NCBI GenBank assembly: GCA_965651255.1
Contig: CBFGRU010000044.1
Coordinates: 1 to 15,947, forward strand
Direction of reading: 5' to 3'
Length of the DNA: 15,947 nucleotides
DNA from: CBFGRU01 sp965651255
GTDB taxonomy: Bacteria > Planctomycetota > Phycisphaerae > Phycisphaerales > SM1A02
Under the pieces are notes generated by a model. The model was not told the origin of the DNA. It did no database searches and saw only the letters and a program-made list of their open reading frames with translations. Positions 7,011-14,020 of the stretch are shown piece by piece. The position numbers and the translations under genes are program-made. Numbering within the stretch: the first letter of the stretch is position 1; each line of letters opens with the position of its first letter.

Positions 7011-8840
7011 AAGATCTTTCTGACCGGTGCAACAGGTGTGATCGGACGGCGGCTGGTGCTCGATCGTCTTGAGCGCGGCGACCGGTTGGTGGTCCTCTCT
7101 CGGGATGGCCAACGGGCGACGCGGCTCTTCGCGGCCGATGTGAATCCAAACATTGAAGTGGTGGAAGGAGATGTGACCCGACCCGGTGAGTGGCAGTCGA
7201 AGATCAGCGGGTGCGATGCCGTGATTCATCTGGCCGGAGCGGGGGTTGCCGATCGCCGTTGGAACACCGCATACCGGCGCGTGTTGGTTGAGAGTCGGGT
7301 GGAATCGACTCGACAGATTGTCGCCGCGATGGAATCAGCTTCATCGCGCCCGCGCGTTCTCGTCAACGCATCCGCGATCGGCTTCTACGGCGAATGCGGC
7401 GCTGAGGTCATTACGGAATCAACGGGCGCGGGACAGGGGTTTCTCGCACACTTGTGCACGGTGTGGGAGGATGTTGCCCAAACGGCTGAATCGCTCGGTG
7501 TGCGGGTTGTTCGTGCACGTATCGGGATCGTGCTCGATGAGAAAGGATCCGTACCCCGCCGAATGATCAAGCCGTTCCGGTGGTACATCGGAGGAACGAT
7601 CGGCCGGGGAAAGCAGTACTGGTCGTGGATTCACATTCGCGATGTGTTGGGAATCATGGATCTGGCCTTACGCGATTCGCGGGCGCATGGCGCGATGAAC
7701 ATCACCGCGCCCAACCCGGTCACGCACGAAGAGTTCTGTCGTACGATTGGCGAATTGCTCAATCGGCCCTGCTGGATTCCGGTTCCACCAAGTATCGTGC
7801 GAGCTCTGCTGGGTCCGTTCGCATCAACACTCAGGACGAGCGCGCGTGTCGTTCCGGCTGTTGCAGAATCGTTGGGCTACGTGTTCTTCTATCCTGAGCT
7901 GAAACCGGCGCTGGCGGCGACGATTCCGGGTGTACGTAAGCAGGATGACTCTCCTTCGCCGATCCGGCAGTTGACGGTTTCGATTGACCCGGCGCCACCG
8001 CCGGTTGACGTTCGCATTGTTGAATCCAATGTTCGTCCGACGAAGCGAATTCGGTTGCTTGCGTTTGATGTGGATGGCACTTTGCTGAAGTCTGATGGTC
8101 GAGTTGGGCAGGGCGCAATTGACGCACTCCGCGCGGCACAGCGTGCCGGGTGCGTGGTCCTGCCCGCCAGCGCTCGTCCGCCGCGCACGACACGCGCCCT
8201 GGTGCAAGCCATCGGGATCGCCGGTCCCACGATCAATTACAACGGCGCCGTGATCTGGCATCCACAGGAGGAGCGTGCGCTCTATCACCAGCCGATCGAT
8301 GCGGACCTCGCGCGCGAAGTCATCGTTGCGGCCCGAGCGGTGGTGCCGGAATGCATCGTGAGTGTTGAGATACTTGATCGCTGGTACACAGATCGAATCG
8401 ACCCTGCCCGTCCGTTGATCAGCGAGCCGGACTACGTCGGGTCATTCGAACACATTCTCAAGCAGCCCGTGACTAAGATCGACATTCACACGAACCGGGA
8501 GGCGCTGGCACACATCGTCGGTGTGTTGCGAACAGAGTTCTGGTCAACGAAGCGCGTGGCCATGTTCTTTTCTGAAATCGGACTGGTGCAGATCGTCCAT
8601 CCCCTCGTGGACAAAGGCATCGCGCTGCAACGCATCGCGGGGCGCATGAAACTTGAACGCGATGAAGTCATGGCCATCGGAGACGGCCCCAACGATACCG
8701 GCATGATCGAATGGGCAGGATTTGGCGTGGCGATGGGGAACGCCGATCCCTTGCTTCGCACCTTGGCCAAGGCCAGTGTGCCGAGCAACAACGACGATGG
8801 ACTCGCCCGAGCGATCCACCGCTATGTTCTGCAGTCCTAG
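7011..8840 (+). CDS. Fusion of TIGR01777/YfcH-type NAD-dependent epimerase and Cof-type HAD phosphatase
   Basis: A 609-residue protein in one unbroken frame. Residues 1 to about 305 are a complete extended SDR of the TIGR01777 (SDR39U1/YfcH) type: TGATGVIGRRLV at 6-17 for dinucleotide, AVIHLAGAG near 73-81, NASAIGFYGECG in the active-site region, and a C-terminal DUF1731 part (SARVVPAVAESLGYVFFYPELKPAL). A Pro-rich linker spans about 306-345. Residues about 347-609 are a class IIB (Cof) HAD hydrolase: FDVDGT at 352-357 with the nucleophile D353 and D355, motif II Ser in LPASARPP, a Lys in VDKGIALQRIAGRM, and GDGPND at 557-562. Both domains keep key residues, so both may be active. The frame is open upstream, but the alignable protein starts at ATG 7011. 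The substrates of both families are often unknown, so the joint role is not assigned. Confidence 0.93.
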   Translation, partial: KIFLTGATGVIGRRLVLDRLERGDRLVVLSRDGQRATRLFAADVNPNIEVVEGDVTRPGEWQSKISGCDAVIHLAGAGVADRRWNTAYRRVLVESRVESTRQIVAAMESASSRPRVLVNASAIGFYGECGAEVITESTGAGQGFLAHLCTVWEDVAQTAESLGVRVVRARIGIVLDEKGSVPRRMIKPFRWYIGGTIGRGKQYWSWIHIRDVLGIMDLALRDSRAHGAMNITAPNPVTHEEFCRTIGELLNRPCWIPVPPSIVRALLGPFASTLRTSARVVPAVAESLGYVFFYPELKPALAATIPGVRKQDDSPSPIRQLTVSIDPAPPPVDVRIVESNVRPTKRIRLLAFDVDGTLLKSDGRVGQGAIDALRAAQRAGCVVLPASARPPRTTRALVQAIGIAGPTINYNGAVIWHPQEERALYHQPIDADLAREVIVAARAVVPECIVSVEILDRWYTDRIDPARPLISEPDYVGSFEHILKQPVTKIDIHTNREALAHIVGVLRTEFWSTKRVAMFFSEIGLVQIVHPLVDKGIALQRIAGRMKLERDEVMAIGDGPNDTGMIEWAGFGVAMGNADPLLRTLAKASVPSNNDDGLARAIHRYVLQS

Positions 8841-8874
8841 TCGTCGCAGTCCTGGTGGGTGTACGGGTAGTCGG

Positions 8875-9774
8875 TCAGATCGGCCGACGCGGAGCATCGC
8901 CCGGGCTGACCGCTCGCAATGAACGCATGGGCGGTTCGTCGCGCGGCGCGGCTTTGGGCTTCGCCGGCACCGGTTCTTCTTCATGTCGGAGCGTTGCGGT
9001 AAATGCACCGGCGGTACGACCGCCGCCGACTAGGGACGATGCTCTCGTGTTCGCAACTTCCTTCTCGAGTTCCGGGTCCAACCGGTAGTCTTCCCGGGGC
9101 ATCAGCCCGGCAAAGGTTGCGCTGCGGAACCGAAGCCCGATTGAAGCGATGCCAGCCATGCATGCAACCGGCAGCAGCAGGTACTTCCCGAAGAAGATCA
9201 CCCCGCCTCCATCACCGGCGCGGTAATGTTCAACTTCCAGCATCATGCTGTCGTAACTGGTGAAGATGCCATTGAACGGCATCGCTTCGATGAAGCTTCC
9301 CAGAGGCAGCACCAGCATGGTGATCACGATCGCCCAGACAAACGAGCCCACCGTGCGTTCGACACCCGGAACACTCGCGCCGGCGGCCAGTACGACTCCC
9401 AGGCCGAGGAGTGGCAAGAGCGCAACACTGGCAAGGATTCCAAGTCCGCTGGCAAGGTCCGTCTGGATCATGAAGTACTGGTTGTACTTCGAGAAAACTC
9501 GATTCACTTCGGCACCGGAGTGGTCGAGGGTGACAGAATTGTTCTGCGACGATTGAATTGCCTGCCGGCGGACTTCCTCGGGGCTCAGGACGCGCGGCGG
9601 ACCGCTTTGTTCAGTGGCCGCGATCTTCTGATACCGCAGATCGGTAAAGCTCGCGAGCGACCACGTCATGACCTGAATCAGGAGCGCCACACCGACCACC
9701 CAGCAGCATGCAGCCACCGAATTTCGCAACTGGGCCAGGGCCAGGGCCGAATGTCGAGTCGGCGAGTAGCTCAC
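8875..9774 (-). CDS. Four-helix membrane protein with basic Pro-rich cytoplasmic tail, unknown function
   Basis: A 299-residue protein starting at GTG (9774), supported by GGAAG at 9781-9785 with 6-nt spacing and by an in-frame TAA directly upstream (9778-9780). Predicted membrane segments lie at about 20-42, 107-131, 143-163 and 195-215. The 43-106 stretch between helices 1 and 2 is hydrophilic (SPEEVRRQAIQSSQNNSVTL) and probably extracytoplasmic. The C-terminal 80 residues are charged and Pro-rich (EEEPVPAKPKAAPRDEPPMR) and probably unstructured in the cytoplasm. I recognise no family. It converges on the epimerase-HAD gene with a 34-bp gap and diverges from mqnC across 286 bp, so it is probably transcribed alone. 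Confidence 0.8.
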   Translation of the reverse strand: MSYSPTRHSALALAQLRNSVAACCWVVGVALLIQVMTWSLASFTDLRYQKIAATEQSGPPRVLSPEEVRRQAIQSSQNNSVTLDHSGAEVNRVFSKYNQYFMIQTDLASGLGILASVALLPLLGLGVVLAAGASVPGVERTVGSFVWAIVITMLVLPLGSFIEAMPFNGIFTSYDSMMLEVEHYRAGDGGGVIFFGKYLLLPVACMAGIASIGLRFRSATFAGLMPREDYRLDPELEKEVANTRASSLVGGGRTAGAFTATLRHEEEPVPAKPKAAPRDEPPMRSLRAVSPGDAPRRPI

Positions 9775-9912
9775 ACATTACTTCCGGGATTCGAGTCTTC
9801 TGGTCGTTACGGTCCCTGCCATCCATTACAGGGCGCGGCCCCATTGAGAGCGGTGGCCGTCGATTCGGACCATCGACCTCGTAAACCCGAAGGTTCAGCA
9901 GAATCCGGAAGA

Positions 9913-10040
9913 GTTTCGTGATTGAAAGAAGAAGCGCGGTGCGCCGCGGGGTTATCAGCCGGTGGTCGAATGCAACCTTCTCGGTGCAATCGCGAGTCTG
10001 GATCTCGCCCCGATCGGCTTCGTGAATAAGATCACGAAAC
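9913..10040 (+). promoter_or_regulatory. Possible structured 5' leader of mqnC
   Basis: GTTTCGTGAT (9913-9922) and ATCACGAAAC (10031-10040) form a perfect 10-bp closing stem. Inside it are a hairpin CGCGG/CCGCG (9935-9939 with 9944-9948, 4-nt loop) and a hairpin GCGAG/CTCGC (9992-9996 with 10004-10008). The 3' arm can instead pair locally, CGTGA at 10021-10025 with TCACG at 10032-10036. The closing stem ends 8 nt before the mqnC Shine-Dalgarno. It matches no RNA family that I recognise; a regulatory role is inference. Confidence 0.25.
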
Positions 10041-10048
10041 GTCTCTGC

Positions 10049-10053
10049 GGAGG
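10049..10053 (+). promoter_or_regulatory. Shine-Dalgarno site fixing the mqnC start
   Basis: GGAGG lies 7 nt before ATG at 10061. It is the strongest ribosome binding site in the window and favours this start over in-frame codons further upstream. Confidence 0.75.
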
Positions 10054-10060
10054 ATTTGAG

Positions 10061-11473
10061 ATGCGCACCCCGCCCACACGCCCGGAATTGAATGCCAACG
10101 ACCCCGGCTTCTTGTCGGCGGTTGTGGACGGGACCGCCCGATTGACACCGGAACAGGCGATGCAGCTTTACTCGGAAATGCCGCTGCACGAACTCGGGCG
10201 GTGGGCGGATGCCCGAGCACGTCACCTGCACGGCAACCACGTCCGAACGTACGTGATCGATCGCAACATCAACTACACCAACGTCTGCACTGCCAAGTGC
10301 ACGTTCTGCGCGTTTCGACGTGATGGCGATGAGCACGATGCCTACACGCTCGAGTACGATGAACTTCTTCTGAAGATCCAGGAACTCGTTGATATCGGTG
10401 GAACGCAGATCCTCATGCAGGGGGGCATGAACCCGGACCTGCCTCTCTCGTGGTATCTGGAGCTTCTTTCGAGAATCAAACAACAGTTTCCAAAAGTCCA
10501 TGTGCACGCGTTCAGTCCACCGGAGTTCATTGAGTTTGTTCATTTCTTCAATCCGCCCGGCGCAACGCTTGCCGACAAGATTCGATGGGTGATGGTGCAG
10601 TTGAAGGATGCGGGCCTTGACTCCGTACCGGGTGGCGGTGGTGAGATCTTTGCAGATGCCGTGCGTCGAAAGATCGGTCTCGGCAAGTGTGATGCGGAAG
10701 CATGGTTGACCACGATGTATGTCGCGCACGAGCTTGGCATGAATACATCTGCAACCATGATGTTCGGTCACATCGAAGGGATCGCCGACCGCATTCATCA
10801 CATGGAACTGGTTCGGCGGTGGCAGGACCGGGCAATCAATGATTTTGCACGGGATGGCGGCGGGCGCTACATGGCGTTCATCTCGTGGCCGTTCCAGCGC
10901 GAGAATACACCGCTCGGGCGTTTGAAGGAGTGGGGGCAGGGCGAAGGAGACAATCTGGATCAGCCCTTCCCCGGTGATGTTGTCGCGAAACTCGACGGCT
11001 CTGGTGGGAAGTCCGCTCACCCTGAGTTTGGTCGTCGACTGCGCATGGCGGGGTCAACCGCATATCTGCGCACACAGGCGCTGTCACGGCTGTACTTGGA
11101 CAATATATACTCGATCGGCGCGAGTTGGGTGACGATGGGGCCTCACATCGGGCAGGTGGCGCTCAATTTCGGCGCGAGCGACATGGGCAGCGTCATGATG
11201 GAAGAGAATGTCGTCTCTTCCGCCGGTACAACGTACTGCCTGAACGAAGCGGTCCTTTGTCGGTTGATTCGCGGTGCCGGGTTTACGCCAGCTCAGCGAG
11301 ATAATGCGTATCGCCTGTTGAAACTGCATGACACAGCCGATGCACCAGACCTGTCGGTGAAGGACTGGGCAACCCAACGCGCAAAGCGACTGCACATTGA
11401 AAAGCCGCGTGACTCCGCTGAGCCCCAGAGCGTGACCGTTAGCGTGAAACGAGAAGAGGCAGCATCGAGCTGA
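10061..11473 (+). CDS. mqnC: Cyclic dehypoxanthinyl futalosine synthase MqnC (radical SAM)
   Basis: A 470-residue radical SAM enzyme that cyclises dehypoxanthine futalosine in the futalosine pathway to menaquinone. The cluster motif is NVCTAKCTFCAF with C76, C80 and C83 (C-x3-C-x2-C), preceded by the family phrase YVIDRNINYTN. Further family marks are QILMQGGMNPDLPL near 116-129, FSPPEF near 151-156, VPGGGGEIF near 189-197, MMFGHIEG near 233-240, FISWPFQ near 273-279, and the MqnC-type end FGASDMGSVMMEENVVSSAGT near 370-390, which separates it from MqnE. It is longer than the roughly 370-residue enzymes I know: there is extra sequence at about 290-333 between FISWPFQRENTPL and the YLRTQALSRLYLDN segment, and a tail after about 430. 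The other pathway genes (mqnA, B, D, E) are not in the window. Confidence 0.95.
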   Translation: MRTPPTRPELNANDPGFLSAVVDGTARLTPEQAMQLYSEMPLHELGRWADARARHLHGNHVRTYVIDRNINYTNVCTAKCTFCAFRRDGDEHDAYTLEYDELLLKIQELVDIGGTQILMQGGMNPDLPLSWYLELLSRIKQQFPKVHVHAFSPPEFIEFVHFFNPPGATLADKIRWVMVQLKDAGLDSVPGGGGEIFADAVRRKIGLGKCDAEAWLTTMYVAHELGMNTSATMMFGHIEGIADRIHHMELVRRWQDRAINDFARDGGGRYMAFISWPFQRENTPLGRLKEWGQGEGDNLDQPFPGDVVAKLDGSGGKSAHPEFGRRLRMAGSTAYLRTQALSRLYLDNIYSIGASWVTMGPHIGQVALNFGASDMGSVMMEENVVSSAGTTYCLNEAVLCRLIRGAGFTPAQRDNAYRLLKLHDTADAPDLSVKDWATQRAKRLHIEKPRDSAEPQSVTVSVKREEAASS

Positions 11474-11475
11474 AA

Positions 11476-11494
11476 CGGAACGATTGTCGTTTCG
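11476..11494. terminator. Hairpin between convergent genes, likely bidirectional terminator
   Basis: CGGAACGA (11476-11483) pairs with TCGTTTCG (11487-11494) over 8 bp, including one G-U, with a 3-nt loop. It starts 2 nt after the mqnC stop and lies 35 bp beyond the stop of the minus-strand gene ending at 11530. The plus side lacks a T run (CCCATTT follows); the minus side has only TTTC. The stem is clear; strong intrinsic termination is not. Confidence 0.4.
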
Positions 11495-11529
11495 CCCATT
11501 TGGTGCGAAATGTCGTGGTAGCGTTGAAT

Positions 11530-12372
11530 CTACTCAGCAGAACGCGATGCGCGTTGTACCGCCCATCGCTGATCTTCTGGAATCGCGCGGCCGCATTCCG
11601 GGCATTGATCACCGTGCAGTTGGTACAGCAGATACCCGCACGCGCAGCGCGGCTCTTCTACTTCGAGGTGGATTCTCAAACGGCAGTTGATGCAGGTATT
11701 CGCGCCAGACTTCATTGCTTGCATCGTCTGACAGCGCGGGCAGCGCACTTCAACTGCAATGCGTGACGGCACTGATTCACCGGTTGTTCTTCGTTTGATA
11801 AGGTCGAGAATCGCCAGAATCGGTGTAATGATTGTGCCGCAGGAAACGAGGATTGCCAGGATACCGATCAGCCGCGCGAGCCACTCTTCAAACCACTCAA
11901 ACCACACCATCGTGGCCCCGATCCATGTCAGCATTCCGGCGCACCACCACGTCGCGATGCGCACAATGCGGAAGGCAGAATGATCGAGCCGCAGCACATC
12001 GAGCAGGCCGAAGTGCATCACCCACAGCGCGATGAAAGTTGCGGGAAATCCGATCTTGAAGATGAGTTGATCCCAATCGAGACCCAGGGTGTCCCACGAG
12101 TAGGGGCTTCCCCAGATCATCGGCATCCAGACAATCCATGCCAATGGTGCTGCGACCACTCCAAGCCACATGAATGGAACCCGCCGACCACGTCCAATGA
12201 CGATCGAACAGGCCAGTGGCGGCAGACTGTAGAGTCCAAGCAGCAGAGCAGTCAGCAGCACTTCCTCATCACGGGCGATGAGATCCGGGAGCAGAATGAC
12301 CACAATGCCAACCAGGGCGGTGAGTGCGAACGAGACGATCATGATCCACAGGAATGCCGTTCGCGTGGTCAT
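11530..12372 (-). CDS. Six-helix membrane protein with two C-terminal zinc ribbons (last gene of cassette)
   Basis: A 280-residue protein from ATG at 12372, which shares one base with the TGA of the upstream gene (TGATG). GGGAG at 12380-12384 lies 7 nt before it, inside that gene's last codons. Membrane segments are predicted at about 8-28, 38-60, 66-88, 105-125, 137-157 and 168-192. Ribbon 1 is CPRC...CINC (C211, C214, C227, C230; x12 between pairs). Ribbon 2 has C243, C245, C257 and C260 (RCACGYLLYQL...CPECGR), with an unusual C-x-C first knuckle, ending in PEDQRW. Ribbons and tail closely match those of the preceding gene, pointing to duplication. The ribbons probably bind zinc in the cytoplasm. 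No known family or function is recognised. Confidence 0.85.
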   Translation of the reverse strand: MTTRTAFLWIMIVSFALTALVGIVVILLPDLIARDEEVLLTALLLGLYSLPPLACSIVIGRGRRVPFMWLGVVAAPLAWIVWMPMIWGSPYSWDTLGLDWDQLIFKIGFPATFIALWVMHFGLLDVLRLDHSAFRIVRIATWWCAGMLTWIGATMVWFEWFEEWLARLIGILAILVSCGTIITPILAILDLIKRRTTGESVPSRIAVEVRCPRCQTMQAMKSGANTCINCRLRIHLEVEEPRCACGYLLYQLHGDQCPECGRAIPEDQRWAVQRASRSAE

Positions 12373-13271
12373 CAATCTTCTCCCTGGGTGCTTGCTGTGG
12401 CGGAGGTCAGCGGCGGCTTCCACATCTGATCTTCCGGTACATCGCGCCCGCATTCGGGGCAGCGGTCACCAACAAGTTGAAAAAGCAGGTAGCCGCACGC
12501 ACAACGCGGCTCCTCAACTTCCACCTGCAACACGCCGCCACACTCACGGCACTTGCTGAACCCATTGCTCGCGAGGATGGATTCGTGACAGCGGGGACAA
12601 GTGAATTCGAGTTCCACGCGACGATCCATGGATTCCGGGTCGGCAGCGCGTTTCGTTTGGAAGGCGCGTGCGATGCTGTTCGTCACCATCAGTCCGCCGA
12701 GACAGACAATACCTCCGAGCATGCTGGCGGCCATGAAAGTTTCAAACCAGCGCGAAGGAATGAGCGGTTCACCTTGTCCATCGGTCCAGATGGCGATCAG
12801 TCCCGCCAGTACCGCCAACGAAACGCCGAGCAGGAAGATCATCGCGGTCGCCTTGATCGCCACGTGCGTTCGCGGCAGGCAGATGAAGTACACTCCGAAG
12901 CACACCGGCGCAAGTGAAATGATGCCGGTCCCACCGAGGCGAAGCAGGAACTCACTGATGCTTTGTGCATCACTGGACCACAGAACCGCGCCCACAACGG
13001 TCAGCAAAGATGCTATCCAGATCGCACCGAATAACACGTGGCCGAAGAGTGCGATATCTCCCCGACGAATGGGTTGAATTGTAATGAGGGTCAGAATGCC
13101 GTTGACAAGCATGATCGCGGCGATGCGGAATCCCGCGTACTCCATCACTGCGATGTCATTGGTCATAATCGACCAGAGGGCCAGCACCGTGCCAAGCGTC
13201 ATACCACCCAGCACCGCTCCGAGAGAAAGGCGCGTTTCCCAGCGAATCACAGTTTCATTAGGGAAACTCAT
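12372..13271 (-). CDS. Six-helix membrane protein with two C-terminal zinc ribbons (paralogue)
   Basis: A 299-residue protein. ATG at 13271 is preferred because it overlaps the upstream stop by 4 nt (ATGA); an in-frame start 10 codons earlier would lie inside the upstream gene. Predicted membrane segments are at about 15-37, 45-65, 75-97, 112-132, 140-162 and 178-200. Ribbon 1 has C225, C228, C241 and C244 (CPRC...CREC, x12). Ribbon 2 has C257, C259, C271 and C274 (RCACGYLLFQL...CPECGR) and ends PEDQMW. The phrase EVEEPRCACGYLL is identical to that in the following gene. The membrane parts are much less alike than the tails, so either the tails were shuffled or the helices diverged quickly. 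Function unknown. Confidence 0.85.
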   Translation of the reverse strand: MSFPNETVIRWETRLSLGAVLGGMTLGTVLALWSIMTNDIAVMEYAGFRIAAIMLVNGILTLITIQPIRRGDIALFGHVLFGAIWIASLLTVVGAVLWSSDAQSISEFLLRLGGTGIISLAPVCFGVYFICLPRTHVAIKATAMIFLLGVSLAVLAGLIAIWTDGQGEPLIPSRWFETFMAASMLGGIVCLGGLMVTNSIARAFQTKRAADPESMDRRVELEFTCPRCHESILASNGFSKCRECGGVLQVEVEEPRCACGYLLFQLVGDRCPECGRDVPEDQMWKPPLTSATASTQGED

Positions 13272-14020
13272 GCGAGATTCACCGTGATGCGTAGACGGCA
13301 ATGCACACAGACATCGCCTCCGGTCAGCAGACGGTTGGCATGACCGCAGCGAGGACAGGCGGCGGTAAACCCATGACGTTCGGTAACAACCGCATCAGCT
13401 TCGCCGGTCAGTTCCCGTCGCTTCGTAAGCACGACGAGGGTGATGCACAAAAGTGTGGCCACGATGGCCAACGCTCCTGAAAGTCTCGCGATCAACTCAA
13501 ACCAGCGGCGTGCTCGCAGCGTCGCAAACTCGAAGAAGATCTCCGTCGCAAGACTCCACCAGATGAGCGCAAGCAATCCCATCGCGGTCAGTACCACCGC
13601 CAGATCAGCCGCAGCACGAAGGATAATCAGTCCGCGATGCAGCACCACGAGCCGATGGATCGACCCGATGATGCCAAGCATCCAGATAAAGAAGAAACCG
13701 GAACCGGCCCAACGGGCGTACATGGCAACATCATCGCCAGCCCCGCGCAAGGCAGCAAAGGTCTGCATGATGATCAGCCCGATCGTGAAAACGGCCACGG
13801 GGACACTGGCCCACATGAGAATGACCAGTCGTTTCATCGACGCGGCGCTGAGGCAGAGCTGGATCCCTCCGAGTGTGATCGTGATCCAGAAGATCGCCAT
13901 GCTCCAGACGGGGCCGCCGCCCAACAATCCACCCTGCACGACCTCGTAGGCGAACATTGCCGCAGCGGCGACAAGCCCGAGGAGAATGACACCATGAAGA
14001 ACGCGCAGCAGCAGGGTCAT
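13268..14020 (-). CDS. Six-helix membrane protein with one C-terminal zinc ribbon (shorter paralogue)
   Basis: A 250-residue protein from ATG at 14020, overlapping the upstream stop by 4 nt (ATGA). Predicted membrane segments are at about 5-27, 38-60, 65-88, 103-121, 135-155 and 177-198. It has one ribbon: C222, C225, C238 and C241 (CPRC...CVHC, x12), followed by CRLRITVNLA and the stop. CVHCRLRI corresponds to CINCRLRI in the gene at 11530-12372, so this protein ends where that one continues into its second ribbon. It may be an ancestral one-ribbon form or a form that lost the second ribbon. No Shine-Dalgarno is seen, so translation probably depends on coupling to the upstream gene. Function unknown. 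Confidence 0.85.
   Translation of the reverse strand: MTLLLRVLHGVILLGLVAAAAMFAYEVVQGGLLGGGPVWSMAIFWITITLGGIQLCLSAASMKRLVILMWASVPVAVFTIGLIIMQTFAALRGAGDDVAMYARWAGSGFFFIWMLGIIGSIHRLVVLHRGLIILRAAADLAVVLTAMGLLALIWWSLATEIFFEFATLRARRWFELIARLSGALAIVATLLCITLVVLTKRRELTGEADAVVTERHGFTAACPRCGHANRLLTGGDVCVHCRLRITVNLA

Larger units (their letters stand above)
9775..10060. other. 286-bp divergent intergenic region, no credible gene
   Basis: This region separates the GTG start at 9774 (minus) from the mqnC ATG at 10061 (plus). It should hold promoters for both, but I cannot point to a convincing -35/-10 pair. A minus-strand frame is open throughout it, but that frame continues as a shadow through two well-supported genes and has no plausible start or stop here. 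The right half contains the inverted repeats described separately. Confidence 0.6.

Noticed and set aside
8831..8853. Short direct repeat GCAGTCCT (8831-8838 and 8846-8853) at the end of the epimerase-HAD gene
   Set aside because: Only two 8-bp copies, one inside the coding region, with no hairpin or further copies, so chance is enough.
9778..9822. 14-codon minus-strand mini frame (MAGTVTTRRLESRK) just before the GTG at 9774
   Set aside because: It has no ribosome binding site and no regulatory codon run, and such a short frame is expected by chance. Its end merely coincides with the Shine-Dalgarno of the real gene.
9226..9921. Plus-strand open frame (231 codons) ending in the mqnC upstream region
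   Set aside because: Most of it is antisense to the minus-strand four-helix membrane protein, which has a good start and real membrane segments. The residue composition is shadow-like.
9611..11020. Open minus-strand frame of 469 codons across the mqnC 5' half and the intergenic region
   Set aside because: It is antisense to mqnC and out of frame over the membrane protein gene below 9774. Neither end coincides with a plausible start or stop, and the product looks like no known protein.
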